A stretch of DNA of 64,000 nucleotides, taken from positions 1,116,001 to 1,180,000 of the forward strand of contig OY978102.1 in NCBI GenBank assembly GCA_963854735.1, given 5' to 3'. Below the pieces are notes generated by a model. That model was not told the origin of the DNA, made no database searches, and was given only the letters and a program-made list of their open reading frames with translations. This DNA is from Marvania coccoides. Lineage: Eukaryota; Chlorophyta; Trebouxiophyceae; Chlorellales; Chlorellaceae. This document shows positions 19,572 through 30,800 of the stretch, piece after piece. The position numbers and the translations under genes are program-made. Within the stretch, counting starts at the first letter, position 1. Each line of letters begins with the position of its first letter.

Positions 19572-21293
19572 ATGATGATGCGGCTAGTACTGAGCTGCTT
19601 GTGCGTGCTAAGCTGCTTTATTGTGGCGTTTGGCCAATCTTCAACGTCTGTGCGCGTGTGCGTGGTGGAGAGGGCGCCATTTAGCAAGTGTGCAATCAGC
19701 TCTCCATCGCTGTGGGAGCCCTCCTACCTTGTCAACGTGCTGACGGACGCCGTCGCTGCCGTGGATGACGTAACGATTCGCAACCGCATTCTCCCCAACT
19801 GGCAGTGCGTTGGAAAGTCTACAGCAGAGCTCGTGGAGGAGCTCGGCAAAAACCAGACCAACCGGTCTTGTGACTTGGTCGTTGCCCCTATTACTATTAC
19901 CGATGAGAGAAAGCAGACCATCGATTTTATATCTGGGGTGTTTTACACGTACGCCAGCCCTGTGGTCCCCGCCCAAATCAAAAGCGGCGGCAGCGAGCTC
20001 AGTTTTTGGTTGCGCCCCTTCCAGACGACGGCGTGGCTAACCAACCTCGGACTGTAAGCCGATTTCAGCTAATTCGCGAATCTCCTATGCATTCAAATTT
20101 CTGCTTGCAAGATACCTGTGTTTATGCCTTTTCAATAAATGAAAAATTACGTCGTTTAATCCCTTACAGATACAAATCCCTTGCCCCCTTAACTTCTTCT
20201 TTGCAGAATGCTGGCGTTGGGTGTCGTTGGCGGCATTTTGGCTGTTTTGTTACAATGCTGCTTTCCTGCAGAAGACCCTACGAAGGGGCATGGCCACCCT
20301 GATAAAGAAGACTCGTCGCTTCATAAATTTTCAGTTTTGGCTGGCGGTTCTTTAACATCTATTTTTGGCCAGCATCCCAGTCACGGAGTTCTTCACGAAG
20401 CGAAAGCCAGGGAGGGTGTGACTGTGGCCATGGCTGTTTTCTACACAGCAGCAGTGTTTGCGCTGGCGATTGTGTCCATGCAGTACGGAGGCAATCTCGC
20501 TGCCATTCAAAGTGAACCCACCGTCGTGCCAGTTTTTGACAGCATCAGCGATCTGTTTGGTCTCAAGGTCCTCACCAGTGCCCTCTATGCGACGAAAATT
20601 AATTTCAATTTCACTTTGGTGACCCCTGTTATTGGCAGCAATGAAGATGTGTTGAACGCTGTGAGAGACGTGGACAGAGGCAAGGCTGATGCCTTCGTTT
20701 GGGACTCGTTGATTCTTCTCTCTGCCCTGGACGAAGCTGGAAAGACAGGCGAGCAAGTTTGCGTCAAGGCTCTGAAAAAACGCATTTACTCCTTTGAAAT
20801 TGGGTTTGGCATCGGAAAAGACGTGGCCCCTGAGGTTACCACGGCGTTGCAAGCGAGCATGGGGAAGCTTGACGAGTCTGGCGCGCTGCGGCTGTTGCGC
20901 AAACAATATCTCGACGGTTTTCAAAAGTACATGGGCAAGCCGCTCTGTCCTGCCGCCGCCCAGGGACTGACCGCCGGGCAGATAGCTGGAGTGTACTTGG
21001 TCCCTGCAAGCGTCTTTGTGCTAATTGTTCTTGGAAGCATGCTGTTTGTTGGCCTTCGGCGGTACAAGCAGTGGAGGGCTGGTTCGCGACCGCAGGCAGG
21101 CATATCGCATAAGAATGTTTCTGACAGCCCAAAGCTTAATGGCATCAATTTCGAAGAAAATTCATTCCATGGCGGGGTACAGTACCCTGCCGTTGATCAT
21201 GCAGACCCTTCCCACCACGCCCCCTCACTTCGCAGTAAATACAGCCCTCCTGACCAGAAATCGACACGCGCTTCTTTGTTCACGCGAGTATAA
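19572..21293 (+). CDS. Minimal ionotropic glutamate receptor-like channel (no amino-terminal domain)
   Basis: Two exons (19572-20053, 20207-21293) give 522 residues. A signal peptide (MMMRLVLSCLCVLSCFIVAFG) leads directly into the first ligand-binding lobe, with the conserved region DLVVAPITITDERKQTIDF, whose arginine corresponds to the residue that binds the ligand carboxylate. M1 is at TTAWLTNLGLMLALGVVGGI. M3 lies around AVFALAIVSMQYGGNLAAIQ, where YGGNLAA replaces the canonical YTANLAA gate. The second lobe includes VFDSISDLFGLKV and ADAFVWDSLIL. M4 is at YLVPASVFVLIVLGSMLFV, and a cytoplasmic tail of about 70 residues follows. The large leucine-binding-protein-like domain of plant GLRs and animal iGluRs is absent. 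The loop between M1 and M3 is loosely conserved and the selectivity filter is unclear. Family is secure; ligand and ion selectivity are unknown. Confidence 0.9.
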
Positions 21294-22318
21294 TATGCAC
21301 CTTCCGTCTTCCGTCTAAATGCTTGCGTTACTTAGACGAATTTTTCTTTTTGCGCGAGGGCTCATTGAGCGGGACCTAATTTTCTTCATTATGGTTACTG
21401 CCTGAACTAACTACAAGAAAAATATTGCTAATATCGCTCAAAAATGTTAAATGTCTTGCTAAAAGTAATATATACCTTGAAACCTTGAAAAACTATGTCA
21501 GTTAATACCCCGAATTTCAATACCGCCTGGTCACTTCTGGCCACTTCCCCGGCGTCATCGAGCTGTGCCACAAACTGGACGCAGTATAGTGGCGTCCCGG
21601 CTAAACATCGACACCTTGAGAAGAAATAGGTGTGCTGCGGCGCAGTCTCCCAGCGCAGCGTGGATTGAAGGAGGGCTGCTGCGGTTGCATGAGGGAATTG
21701 ACACCTTCGACGCTCTTTGCCCGGAAGCTCTATTCACGTGGAGGCTGCCTTTCAATGAGGAAGGCTATGGAAAAGACTCGGACTGGTTTCGGCCCCCACA
21801 GTTGATTGCATGGAGGACCTCAACGCGTCAACTCCTGCCCAGTTTGCAGCTGAAAGCGGCATTTTCAGGTTGTGAAGTCCATCACTGTGAGTCAGCGGCC
21901 ATTTTTCACGATCTTTGAAGGCTGGCGGCAGCCACACCAGCCCAGCCCGGGGAGAAGACAAAACTGCCGAAACTAAATATGCTAGGAGGTTTGGAGGTTT
22001 TATGCGCTGAGCTTCTATATTATTATTATGATGATGATTTGTAATAACACTGCGTATAATCTAAGTCCTTGGCTGCTATACGCGCTACGAAGTAAGAAGG
22101 CAGAAACTGAGAGTTCCCAGGCTTTTTCACTTTTTTTCAACGGCCCCTCTCCCTTCTTTTCGTATCTTCCGTCACCACAACCAAGCAACCCTCCCTCAAA
22201 CCCAAAACTACCTCAAAATCCACAGCGTATTCCTATTGTTACACGTTTTGCACACTGCACTGCATTTTTTTTCGATGGGGTATTTTTTTTCCTATAATTT
22301 TCTCATCAAGCCCACTCT
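21294..22318. other. Intergenic region with possible coding relic (21500-21950)
   Basis: It begins with the receptor 3' end. Between 21500 and 21950 GC content rises to exon level and protein-like stretches occur in different plus-strand frames (for example FQYRLVTSGHFPGVIELCHK near 21518 and FTWRLPFNEEGYGKDSDWFR near 21730). No frame is intact and no family is recognised. The rest is AT-rich with nothing identifiable. Confidence 0.35.
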
Positions 22319-23409
22319 CTACTTCGTGGCCTTGGTGTCCACCACACCCTGCGTCGTCAGCCGCTCCTCGCGCCTCGCCGCCTTGCGCACGCGCATCGCC
22401 TTGTTCTTCGACCTGCGGGCCTCCAGCTGGTCTGAAATGGTCTTCTCACGCAGCTTCTCGGCCTTCTGCTTGTGGATGGCCTCGATCAGCACGCGCTTGT
22501 TCTTATACACGTTACCCTTCACCTTCACGTACAGCTCGTGGTACAGGTGGCGGTCGATTTTCTTAGAGTCGCGGTACTTTTTCAGCAAGCGGCGCAGGAC
22601 ACGCAGCCGCCGGATCCAGAGGATCTTGGTGGGCAGGCGGGCCTCGCGGGTACCGCGGCGCTTTCCTGTTGCGGGTCAGGGTGAAGGAGGCGGGGAAAAT
22701 GAGTAAATTTTTTATAATTTTGGACAGAACTAGAGCTAAGAGAACCGCGGGAAATTTCAAGGTGGGAGTGGTTGCAATGAATCGAAAGGAGGGAGAGGGT
22801 GAGCGTTTTGGGGGCAGAAAAGAGACACGTACCGTAGCCGGAGTGGCGTCCCTTGGCCTTGGCCTCTGCAGCAGCGCGGGCGCGCGAGCGGGAGTGGATC
22901 TTCTGCGGCTTGCGGATGATAAAGCCATCCTTGATGAGCTTCCTCACGTTTTGCCCTGCGAAAAATAGAAACCGAAAAGGTGTGAGCGACATGGAACAGC
23001 GACGCAGCTGCACTCCCCCACTATTTGTTTTCCAAAATAAAAACTGAATAATTTTCGATGCAGTCTCGGCGGCCCCAGCGTCGTTCCACATGCCGCCCCG
23101 CTGACAAAAAAATGGAAGTCCACGCCAAGTAAAATGCGCTGCGACCCAGCGCCGGGGGTTAGGCCGCCGGTGTTGAAAATAAATAAAATTGGCCGCATCA
23201 GTCGGCTGCCCAGCCCCCCAGTGGCTCTCCGCTGTCGCCGTTCCGGCTCCACATTGTCCTGCAGCCATGTCTCCATCGCTCCCAAGCTGCTACTCACGTG
23301 AGTTGGCCATCGAGATGTCAGTGACTTCATTTGGGTCGAGCCACACCTTGCGCTCGCCGCAGCCGAGCACGCTCGCGGCGAGTCGCTTTTGCAGTCCCAG
23401 CGCGACCAT
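22319..23409 (-). CDS. RPL19: 60S ribosomal protein L19 (eL19)
   Basis: Three exons (23298-23409, 22833-22955, 22319-22665) join to 193 residues, the usual length for eL19. The start [18 protein letters not shown] and the blocks [56 protein letters not shown] and [18 protein letters not shown] match the family almost residue for residue. The very basic C-terminal helix (about 60 residues) is intact. It sits in the large subunit, where this helix bridges to the small subunit. All splice sites are GT-AG. Confidence 0.98.
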
Positions 23410-24345
23410 TTTAACGCAAAAATGAAAGAGAAATCGTCCGTTTTGCCAAACTTGCTTAAATAGACGGGCCCGAAAAGAAAAAAAGACGGCAAAATGGCAT
23501 TCGACCCGGACAACTTTCAAAGCCAAAACTGACGCCTGACAGGCTCTCCGACCCGTTAATTTTGCCGTAACGTGCATACTCATACCATTTCCAGGCTAAA
23601 CAGCATCGCGCAAGGGGGTAGGCCCAGCTTTTGCGGCATGATGTCGTCTGTTTTCAACTTGAAACATGAGCGTATGCGCGGCGAAACAACTGTGAAGCAA
23701 TGCGAGATGCACACTCGAACGCGATGCGACGTTCTAGCAGCCCTTGTGGCTTCTATATATCTCCTCACTTCATCTGAAAGACTTCCATCGCCAGCATTTG
23801 TTAGAGGCCCAGCTCACGGAACAATGTCCATTTACGTTCTGTGCGCGCCTTTATCTGACGCTACACGGGCTCCGCCTTTGCATTCTTCAAAATTATCGAG
23901 CTTTGGCGTTGAAGCTATGGCTTTCACTTCGTCCCCGCTTCGACCTGCAACAAGCTTTTTTTTTAATTTTTATTTTTGCAAGTCAACTAGCATGGAGGGC
24001 CCTCCTTTCGCCCCAGGTGTGCACACAGCCCTGGTTTTCTATTTGTTGAAATTGCAGGCTGGAGTAAAATTTCGTTTCTTTCGTGAAACTAGCAAGAGTT
24101 CGTCACGCTGCATGGCAAGCTGGCGTGGGTTCTCACGTATTCATCTGGTTTCTAAGGCTAAATGGCATTACAAACAAAGGGATTAACAGTTTAAGAAATC
24201 TAGACGCCGAACACAAAACTTGAAGCGCCGCCAGGTGCCATTAAAGGGAACCCTTTTATTATCCAGAAAATGAAATTTAAAACATATACTGCTTTAAAGG
24301 CACATTATTTCGCAAAGAATGATATATTTCTTGAAAAACAAACAG
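23410..24345. other. RPL19 upstream region; no supported gene
   Basis: The part next to 23409 should be the RPL19 promoter. Overlapping open frames (a 204-codon frame at 23572-24186 and a 101-codon frame inside it) exist on the plus strand, but neither shows a recognisable domain and two frames are open together by chance. I see nothing else. Confidence 0.4.
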
Positions 24346-25032
24346 TTAAGCTCTCTCATCGCCGAGGCGAGCGTCCAGCTCCCCAGCCTCTGCTTGCAAC
24401 CATTCAATTTCCGCTTTCGCGGCCTCCGCCCTGGCCTCCTTCTGTTTTAACGTCATGGATGACACACCCTCCTCTCTGCTCTCTGGGATTGCCCTTTCCG
24501 CGTTTTCACATTTATTTTTTTCATTTTTTTTTGTTGCAATTTGTGGACGCCGAATCACATGCACAAGTTATGCTTTGAACATTATGAAATGAAAATAATA
24601 AAATTGAATTAATGAAGGGGATAACTACGGCAGAAGACCGTCTTGTTCTTGTTCTTGGCCACTTTTGCGTCTTCCGTCTCTTCTAGGTATATTAAATGGA
24701 ATCTATTAAATTCATTCATTTATTAATTAAATAGATGTTAATTCATTCATATCCGCATTTATTCATTGGATACGCGAGCCAGTAGGTATCATTTATCTGT
24801 TCTCCCTCCTATTTTTAAAGTTCCCATACACATACTGTGGTTTTGGGGGGCAATTTCTGGAAAATGTATGGCCTTAGACGAGTGGTTGGGATGCTGAGGC
24901 GTCTTTGGAAAAAGCAAGCTCGAAAAAACAAGAAAAAACAGAGAAAAACTCATCAGGGCCCTCCATCGGCGGGATTTCCTCCTCAAAATCATCCTCAAAA
25001 TTACCATGGTCATCCTCAACCGCAAGCTCCAT
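24346..25032 (-). CDS. Possible small acidic/coiled-coil protein, exon structure unresolved
   Basis: The minus strand has a non-random acidic N-terminal piece starting at the ATG 25030-25032 (MELAVEDDHGNFEDDFEEE, then IPPMEGPDE). A helical, coiled-coil-like C-terminal piece ends at 24346 (TLKQKEARAEAAKAEIEWLQ, then AEAGELDARLGDERA and stop). A short basic stretch near 24630-24690 may be a middle exon. I could not find splice sites that join them convincingly, so the gene is only suggested. No family is recognised. Confidence 0.3.
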
Positions 25033-25387
25033 TGCCTGAGTACCGATATCGATAAATAAAGATAGAAAAATGTTTGATTGAAATTCTTTGAAAATCTGTA
25101 GTACAGTATTTTGCCCTTTTTAAAATGTTTTCTGGCCTGACACTAGAACCGCAAATTTTTCGTTTCATATCCTCTTGTTGTATTTGCTTTTTCGGCAAGA
25201 GATTTTGTTTTTTCTTCCCAAATCTGGTAACGAGCAGGCAAGAACAGCGATTTTTGCTATTCTCTCTATACGATGCAAACGGTTTCGTATTTCCAGCGAA
25301 TTCGACCATTTCTGTTGACCCCTTATAGTTTCGGCGCATTTATATATTTTTTGGGGAGCTGATTCTAAAAATGTGAAGGAGTAAAAA
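25033..25387. other. Divergent AT-rich interval
   Basis: Separates the tentative minus-strand gene from the methyltransferase gene; presumably holds the methyltransferase promoter. Nothing else is seen. Confidence 0.35.
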
Positions 25388-26151
25388 ATGGGGCTTTTCG
25401 ACGATCCGGTGACTATAACAAAATGCTGCGCAGCGGTACTGGCCACGACACTGGTCGCCCTCACCATAATCGAGCGGCACTGGGCCACAGAGCGGGACGG
25501 CGACAAAATTTTAGACCGATGGTGGAAGCCTTCTTTCACGCGCCTGATATATCTCCCGCCAGCCAATCTCGCCTGCATATGCCTCTGGTACTGTGTCAGC
25601 GCCGCCTCCCCAGCTCGACAGCCTTGGACACCTGCCGAACTCCTCGCAACATTTTTTGCTGTTTTGGGAGGGGCACTCCGCCTCTGGGCCATGATTTCCC
25701 TGGGAAGGCTGTTCACATTTCAAGTGGCCATCCGAGAGGACCACACACTGGTCGATTATGGGCCGTACAGGCACTTACGACACCCATCGTACACCGGCCT
25801 CATCCTGGGGATTGCTGGTCTGCACTGGCTGCTAGCGGGACCGGGGCTGTTTCTTCGTGACTGGAGGGTGTGGACGTCTTTATCTGTCGGCGGCGTCGCG
25901 GCTCTCGGTGAGGCAATTCATGGGCTTCCCTTCTTTGTTTCGTCTTGCCAAAATGACTGTTTTTGACGCCTTTTCTGCATCTTTTCTGCTGTTTTTTATC
26001 ACGCGCAGCTGACTCACCCGAATTCGGCATTGGTTTCATTGCAGTGGCGCGGGTGAGGAATGAAGAAGAGGTTCTTGCTGCTCATTTTGGTCGGGCTCGT
26101 TGGACAGCGTTTTGCACAACGAGATGGAGAGTGCTGCCGTTTGTCTGGTAG
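25388..26151 (+). CDS. Isoprenylcysteine carboxyl methyltransferase-like membrane enzyme
   Basis: Two exons (25388-25907, 26009-26151) give 220 residues. The protein has several transmembrane segments and the ICMT/PEMT-type C-terminal SAM-binding half: DYGPYRHLRHPSYTGLIL, then after the intron RVRNEEEVLAAHFG and a final WRVLPFVW, matching the R-x-x-x-E-E-x-x-L...F-G pattern of ICMT. True ICMTs are about 200-290 residues and act in the ER to methylate the C-terminal prenylcysteine of Ras-like proteins. It may be that enzyme or one of the related small membrane methyltransferases found in plants and bacteria. The intron is GT-AG with phase 1. Confidence 0.88.
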
Positions 26152-26572
26152 ATGTGTCTTCTATATAAGGGATGCGGGTTTGTAAACAACTTCTTGGGTA
26201 GCATTTTTATTTTGACAGTACTCGTATGAGGGTTTAATTTCTTTCGTGAGTTTTTTTTTTATTTTTGTCAGATTTTCCTGCTGCAGCGGGGCTGCTTCTC
26301 TGTTTGACTTTGCATTTCTTTCAACTTGATGCCAATATGGTGCCAATGGGTGCAGCTTGTCTGTGTTTAAAATAAATTGGCTTTGAAATCACCGCCGCAC
26401 ACAAGGTCGGCACTGTCGAGGTTTCTATTACTCTTCTCGGCACGGATTACTAAAGTAACATATTATATTGTAATTTTTTAATCAGCGTGGGAAAAGTAAT
26501 TGTAATCTATTGGTTTTGTTTCCATTGCTTGTGCACGAAGGGAGAAATTCTGATGCACGCAAAAAGAGGGCG
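26152..26572. other. Convergent 3' intergenic region
   Basis: Tail-to-tail gap of 421 AT-rich bases; only 3' UTR sequence is apparent. Confidence 0.5.
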
Positions 26573-27487
26573 CTAAAAGAACGGCAGCCTGTCCCCAGGG
26601 TTGATTGTCATTGGATCTCCTTTCCAGTCTAAAATTACGTCCCCCCTTTGGCCCTTTTCCACTGCAGCATCAGCGTCATCTCCGCTACTCAAAGCCGCAG
26701 ACGGCTGCTCCTCACTTTGAATCTCTGAGTCAGCGAACATGGGCCTCGGCCGCCCCCTCGGCCTTCCTTTTGTTTGCCTGCCGACTCCCGCCGCCGCTGC
26801 TGAATATTTCTCCAGCTCCTCGCTGCTGGCGTACACGATCCCACTGGAGGAAGAAGAAGTAGCAGAAGAAGCTCCTGCTACTGCCGCTGCCGCCGTCGCC
26901 GGCGCCGTCGCCGTCGCCAGCTCCTGCTTTCTTCCAGCGGCAGAAGAAGGTGGAAAGGCCTCCACCGTGCGAAAAATTTCCCAGGTAGGCGAGCCGTGAA
27001 TGATCAAATTTTGCATTCTTTGCGACCAGGCCTTGTGCTTTTCGGGCGGGATCGCCGCCCAGAAGGTTTCAAGCTCTGCAAGGGTGTCCATGGTGACCTC
27101 CAGCTCCAGCCGAGATTCTGGGCTCCCCACCGAGCCGCTGTTAATTTGTGCGTTGGAGGGGGTCAAGCCAGGGCCGATGCGCTGCACCCACTCCTGCAGC
27201 AGCGCCACAGCGTCCATCTTGGTGCCGTACCTGAAAGAGGAGGGCCAATAATAGTTCAAGCGTGAGAGAGGCGGGGAGATGTCTAGTGTGGGGGGTGAGA
27301 GTAGAAAGAGACGCGCTGCGAGGGTGTGAGAGAAGGGTTTGTCTGTTTGATGTAAATGCGCTTACTTGACGTCCAGGCACCACCTTGCCTTGATAGATTG
27401 CACTTTCGTAGTTGAAAATCGAGTTTTATTTTTGAGCCCAAAGCAGGGCACCTCTGGCAGCTTCGCGACACAGCTTTGTAGTAACAT
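26573..27487 (-). CDS. Conserved plant/algal protein, probably plastid, function unknown
   Basis: Two exons (27366-27487, 26573-27230) give 259 residues. The N-terminus (MLLQSCVAKLPEVPC and on to about residue 35) is basic and hydroxylated like a transit peptide. The core, residues about 35-110, begins KARWCLDVKYGTKMDAVALL and includes RLELEVTMDTLAELETFWAAI, then PPEKHKAWSQRMQ, LIIHGSPTWEIFR. I believe it corresponds to a small conserved family of green-lineage and cyanobacterial proteins without assigned function. The middle is low complexity (alanine, threonine and serine runs). There is an AT-hook-like GRPRGRPRP and an acidic C-terminal region ending WKGDPMTINPGDRLPFF. The phase-2 GT-AG intron is clean. 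Confidence 0.8.
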
Positions 27488-27826
27488 TTTAATTATTTTG
27501 CATATGGAAAATTGCCCATTGGGTGCCGAGATCACCCCCAAATTTCAATTTCTTTCGAAGAAGCGTTGCCAGACAACAGGTTCTGACCTTGCTTCTTAGT
27601 TTTAAAAATACAAAACACAGTTTTCAACGTTCATTAACTATTGTGAGATCCGTGCCGCCGCAAGGAGACGCGCAAAGTTTAATCTTGCACCTGGAAAATA
27701 ATCTTAACACCTTCGTGAACAGGACAAAGACCAGCCTTTTGAACAGCCCAAAGACAATATGCCAATCAGCATAGGCCAGCCTTCGGGCATCAGGGTCTCA
27801 CAACTTCAATTTCCTTCGTTAGGTCA
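27488..27826. promoter_or_regulatory. Divergent promoter region upstream of GWD
   Basis: A 339-base interval between two divergent start codons, so both promoters lie here. No specific element is recognised. Confidence 0.4.
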
Positions 27827-30800
27827 ATGGTAAGAGCTGTCGGAGATTACGTCCCTCGCGCATGCGTCGTCCCATCCCCCATCCCCATCAACCTCACCAC
27901 ATCACCCACTTTAACCCATTTCCGTAGGGTTTCGCGCGGCGGGCTGCGAGGCCGCTCCTCGCCCATTTCCCCGCCAACGCTCGGCTCTCACCCGTGTTTC
28001 ACCCACCCGCGCGCGCCTCTCCGCCGCACCACCGCCTTAGCCACCATCGAGGCTCCTTCTGCCAACGACCAGGGCCAGTCTCAGCTCTCCTTCACCCTCT
28101 CTGGCAGCGCTCTGCTGTCCATTGACATTTCCACCGCAGCCGATGGCTCCCAGGAGATCTCGCTGGCCTCTGACGCGCCTGGCAGGCTGCTGCTGCACTG
28201 GGGCGTGGAGGGCGGGCGCGGTTACAAGGGAGGTTGGCGCCTGCCGGGCCATTCCTGCCGGCCAGAGGGCACGGTCGAGTACAAAAAGCGGGCGCTGCAG
28301 ACGCCCTTTCTGGACGCGGGAAACGGGCGCAGCCAGCTGGTGCTGCGGCTGCCGGGCGACGAGGCGTCAGAGTACCTCAATTTCGTGCTGAAAGACACCT
28401 CTTCGGACCGCTGGTACGACCTCAACGGCGAAAATTTCCACGTCCCGCTGCGGGGCGGCGCTGCAGGCGCTGAGGGCGCGGGCGCGGCGGCTTCTGCCCC
28501 CGCAAACGAGTCCCGGGACGCAGATCTACTGCCATCCAACCAGATCCCTTCAATTCCTCAAGATCTTTCGGGTGTGTGGTCTTATATGAAGTGGGAGGCG
28601 GCCGGGTGTCCTTCCCGCACCAAAGAGGAGGCTGACGCGGAATACATCACCTCCACAAATGAGCTGACCACTCTGTTGCGTCGCCGCGTGTCCCTGGACC
28701 AATTGCGCGAGGTGGCGGGCCAAGGGGTGGGGCGCTATCTGACTTTTATTGCCGAGCAGGAGCAGCGCTGGGGAGCAGGAGCGGTGGCTGGTGCCAAGGC
28801 AGCCAAGGCTGGGGATGGTGCGCGGGAGAAGCGCGGGGACGCGACGCAGCCTGCGCAGGGCCGCCAGGAGGTTCCTGATGGTCTGGTGGGGCTGAAAGCC
28901 TACCTTATGTGGGAAGCTGCCGGGAAGCCGGACGGCGCTGATTTTGGGGTGCAGGCGCGCGAGGCGCTGAACGCGGAGCTCGCCGCGGGGAAGAACCTGC
29001 AGCAGATCGAAGAGCAGCTGCGTTCCCCGCAGCCCCAGCCCCCGAAACAGCAGAAGAAGCAGGAAGTGGCGGCGCCGCAAGCTGCTCCTGCCGCGGCTGC
29101 GGCTGCGGCTCCCCCGCCGCAGGCAGCCGCTCCCCCGCAGGTTTACACCATCGGGGAGGGCATCGGTATGCGCCAGCGCAACCCTCTGGACCTCATTCAC
29201 CGCTCAACGCCGCCGAAGCTGGCGGAGAAGCCTCGCGCCCGGGAGACCCCTCTGAGCCCGCTGGTTGCTTCCGCCAGGGAGGACGAGGGCTGCACCTGGC
29301 ACAGGGTACGAATTTCAAAGTATCTTCTCAATTAATTGGGCAATTCTTGATATTTCTCGACAGCTTTCTCCTTCTGTTTCTATTTCGCTGAATCTTAATA
29401 AACGACGCGTTTTTTCTTCTCGCGATGCATTGCCACGTGCAGGTGTTCGCCATGGGCTCTAAGGCGGAGCTGCTGGTGGCGGTCAAGCAGGAGGATCCTG
29501 CTGACCCTGATTCTCCGGTGGAAGTTGTTTTGACCACGGATGCCGCCTCCGAGCTCATCCTGCACTGGGGGGTGAAGAAAACGGGGCGCAACGCCGACTG
29601 GAAGCGCCCCTCCGCGGAGCTGTTGCCCCCAGGCACCGAGCTGCTGAAGGATGGCATTGCAGCTGAGACCCCGTTTGCGATGTGCGATGAGGAGGAGTGC
29701 CACGTGGAAATCGGGGGCGCGTCAGTGCCGCTGCAGCGCGTGGGGGTGCAGCTGCCGCGTGGGCACGGCCTGACCGCCCTCACCTTTGTCATTCGCTCTG
29801 CTGACGGTGAGAAAAGAGAATTTTTACTTTATTATTCGATAACCTTGAAATGAATGGTGTTTTTTTCTCAATTTTTTACCTTGCTCTTTTCTTCCTCGCT
29901 CACGCTGCTCAATCTCCAATAGGTTGCCTTCGCATCTTGCCTATTTATTTTTTCCCTCGTCATACACGCTTCTCAACAATAAATGCACTGATTCTCAACG
30001 ATTCGCCGTTTTTTTCTTTCGCAACGCAGGGTCCCGTTGGTGGAACGACGGCTCTGGCAACTTCAACGCCCCCGTGCCTGGCCCCCCCTCCAAGGATGAC
30101 GCTGTTGGCTCTCTTGACGATGAGCTTTCCCGCATTATTGTGGACTGTGAGGTCAACTCTGGGGCATGGACCCTCATGCACCGCTTCAACAAGGCAGCGG
30201 AGCTTATCCACAGCGTGGTCTCGGTAAGAAAGAGAGAGAAAAATATTTGATTTTACGTCTCCCGCTTTCAGAGGATTTCCCGACCCTGGTTTTCTCTTAA
30301 TTTTTGCAACTTTCACCTCGTTAGATTTCATACTAATGACCCCTCTCAAGTCTATCAATTTCGTCTAACACTCTTTGTTCTCCAACCCCCCACCAAAACC
30401 ACCAACAGGGCAACTTCCAGCCGGCAGATGACGCCATGGCCCGCATCTACGTGTGGCTGCGCTTCTCCGCCATCCGCCAGCTCACTTGGCAGCGCAACTA
30501 CAACACCCAGCCCCGAATCCTCGGAGCTGCCCAGGAACGCCTCACCCACGCCGTGGCCGACGCCTACGGCCGCCTCCAGGGCGGCGCGCAGGAGTGGTCA
30601 CGCATGTGCCTCACCACAGTGGGGCGCGGGGGCAACGCGCAGGCCGTCCGCGATGAAATTTTAAACATCATGCACCGGAACAAAATCTCCGAGGTGAAGG
30701 GCACCTGGATGGAGGAATTCCACCAGAAGCTGCACAACAACACCACCCCCGACGACGTGCCCATCTGCGAGGCGTACCTGGCGTTCCTGAGGGCGGATGG

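Noticed and set aside
23572..24186. 204-codon open frame upstream of RPL19
   Set aside because: A second unrelated frame is open over the same bases and neither has a recognisable domain; likely chance in moderately GC-rich DNA.
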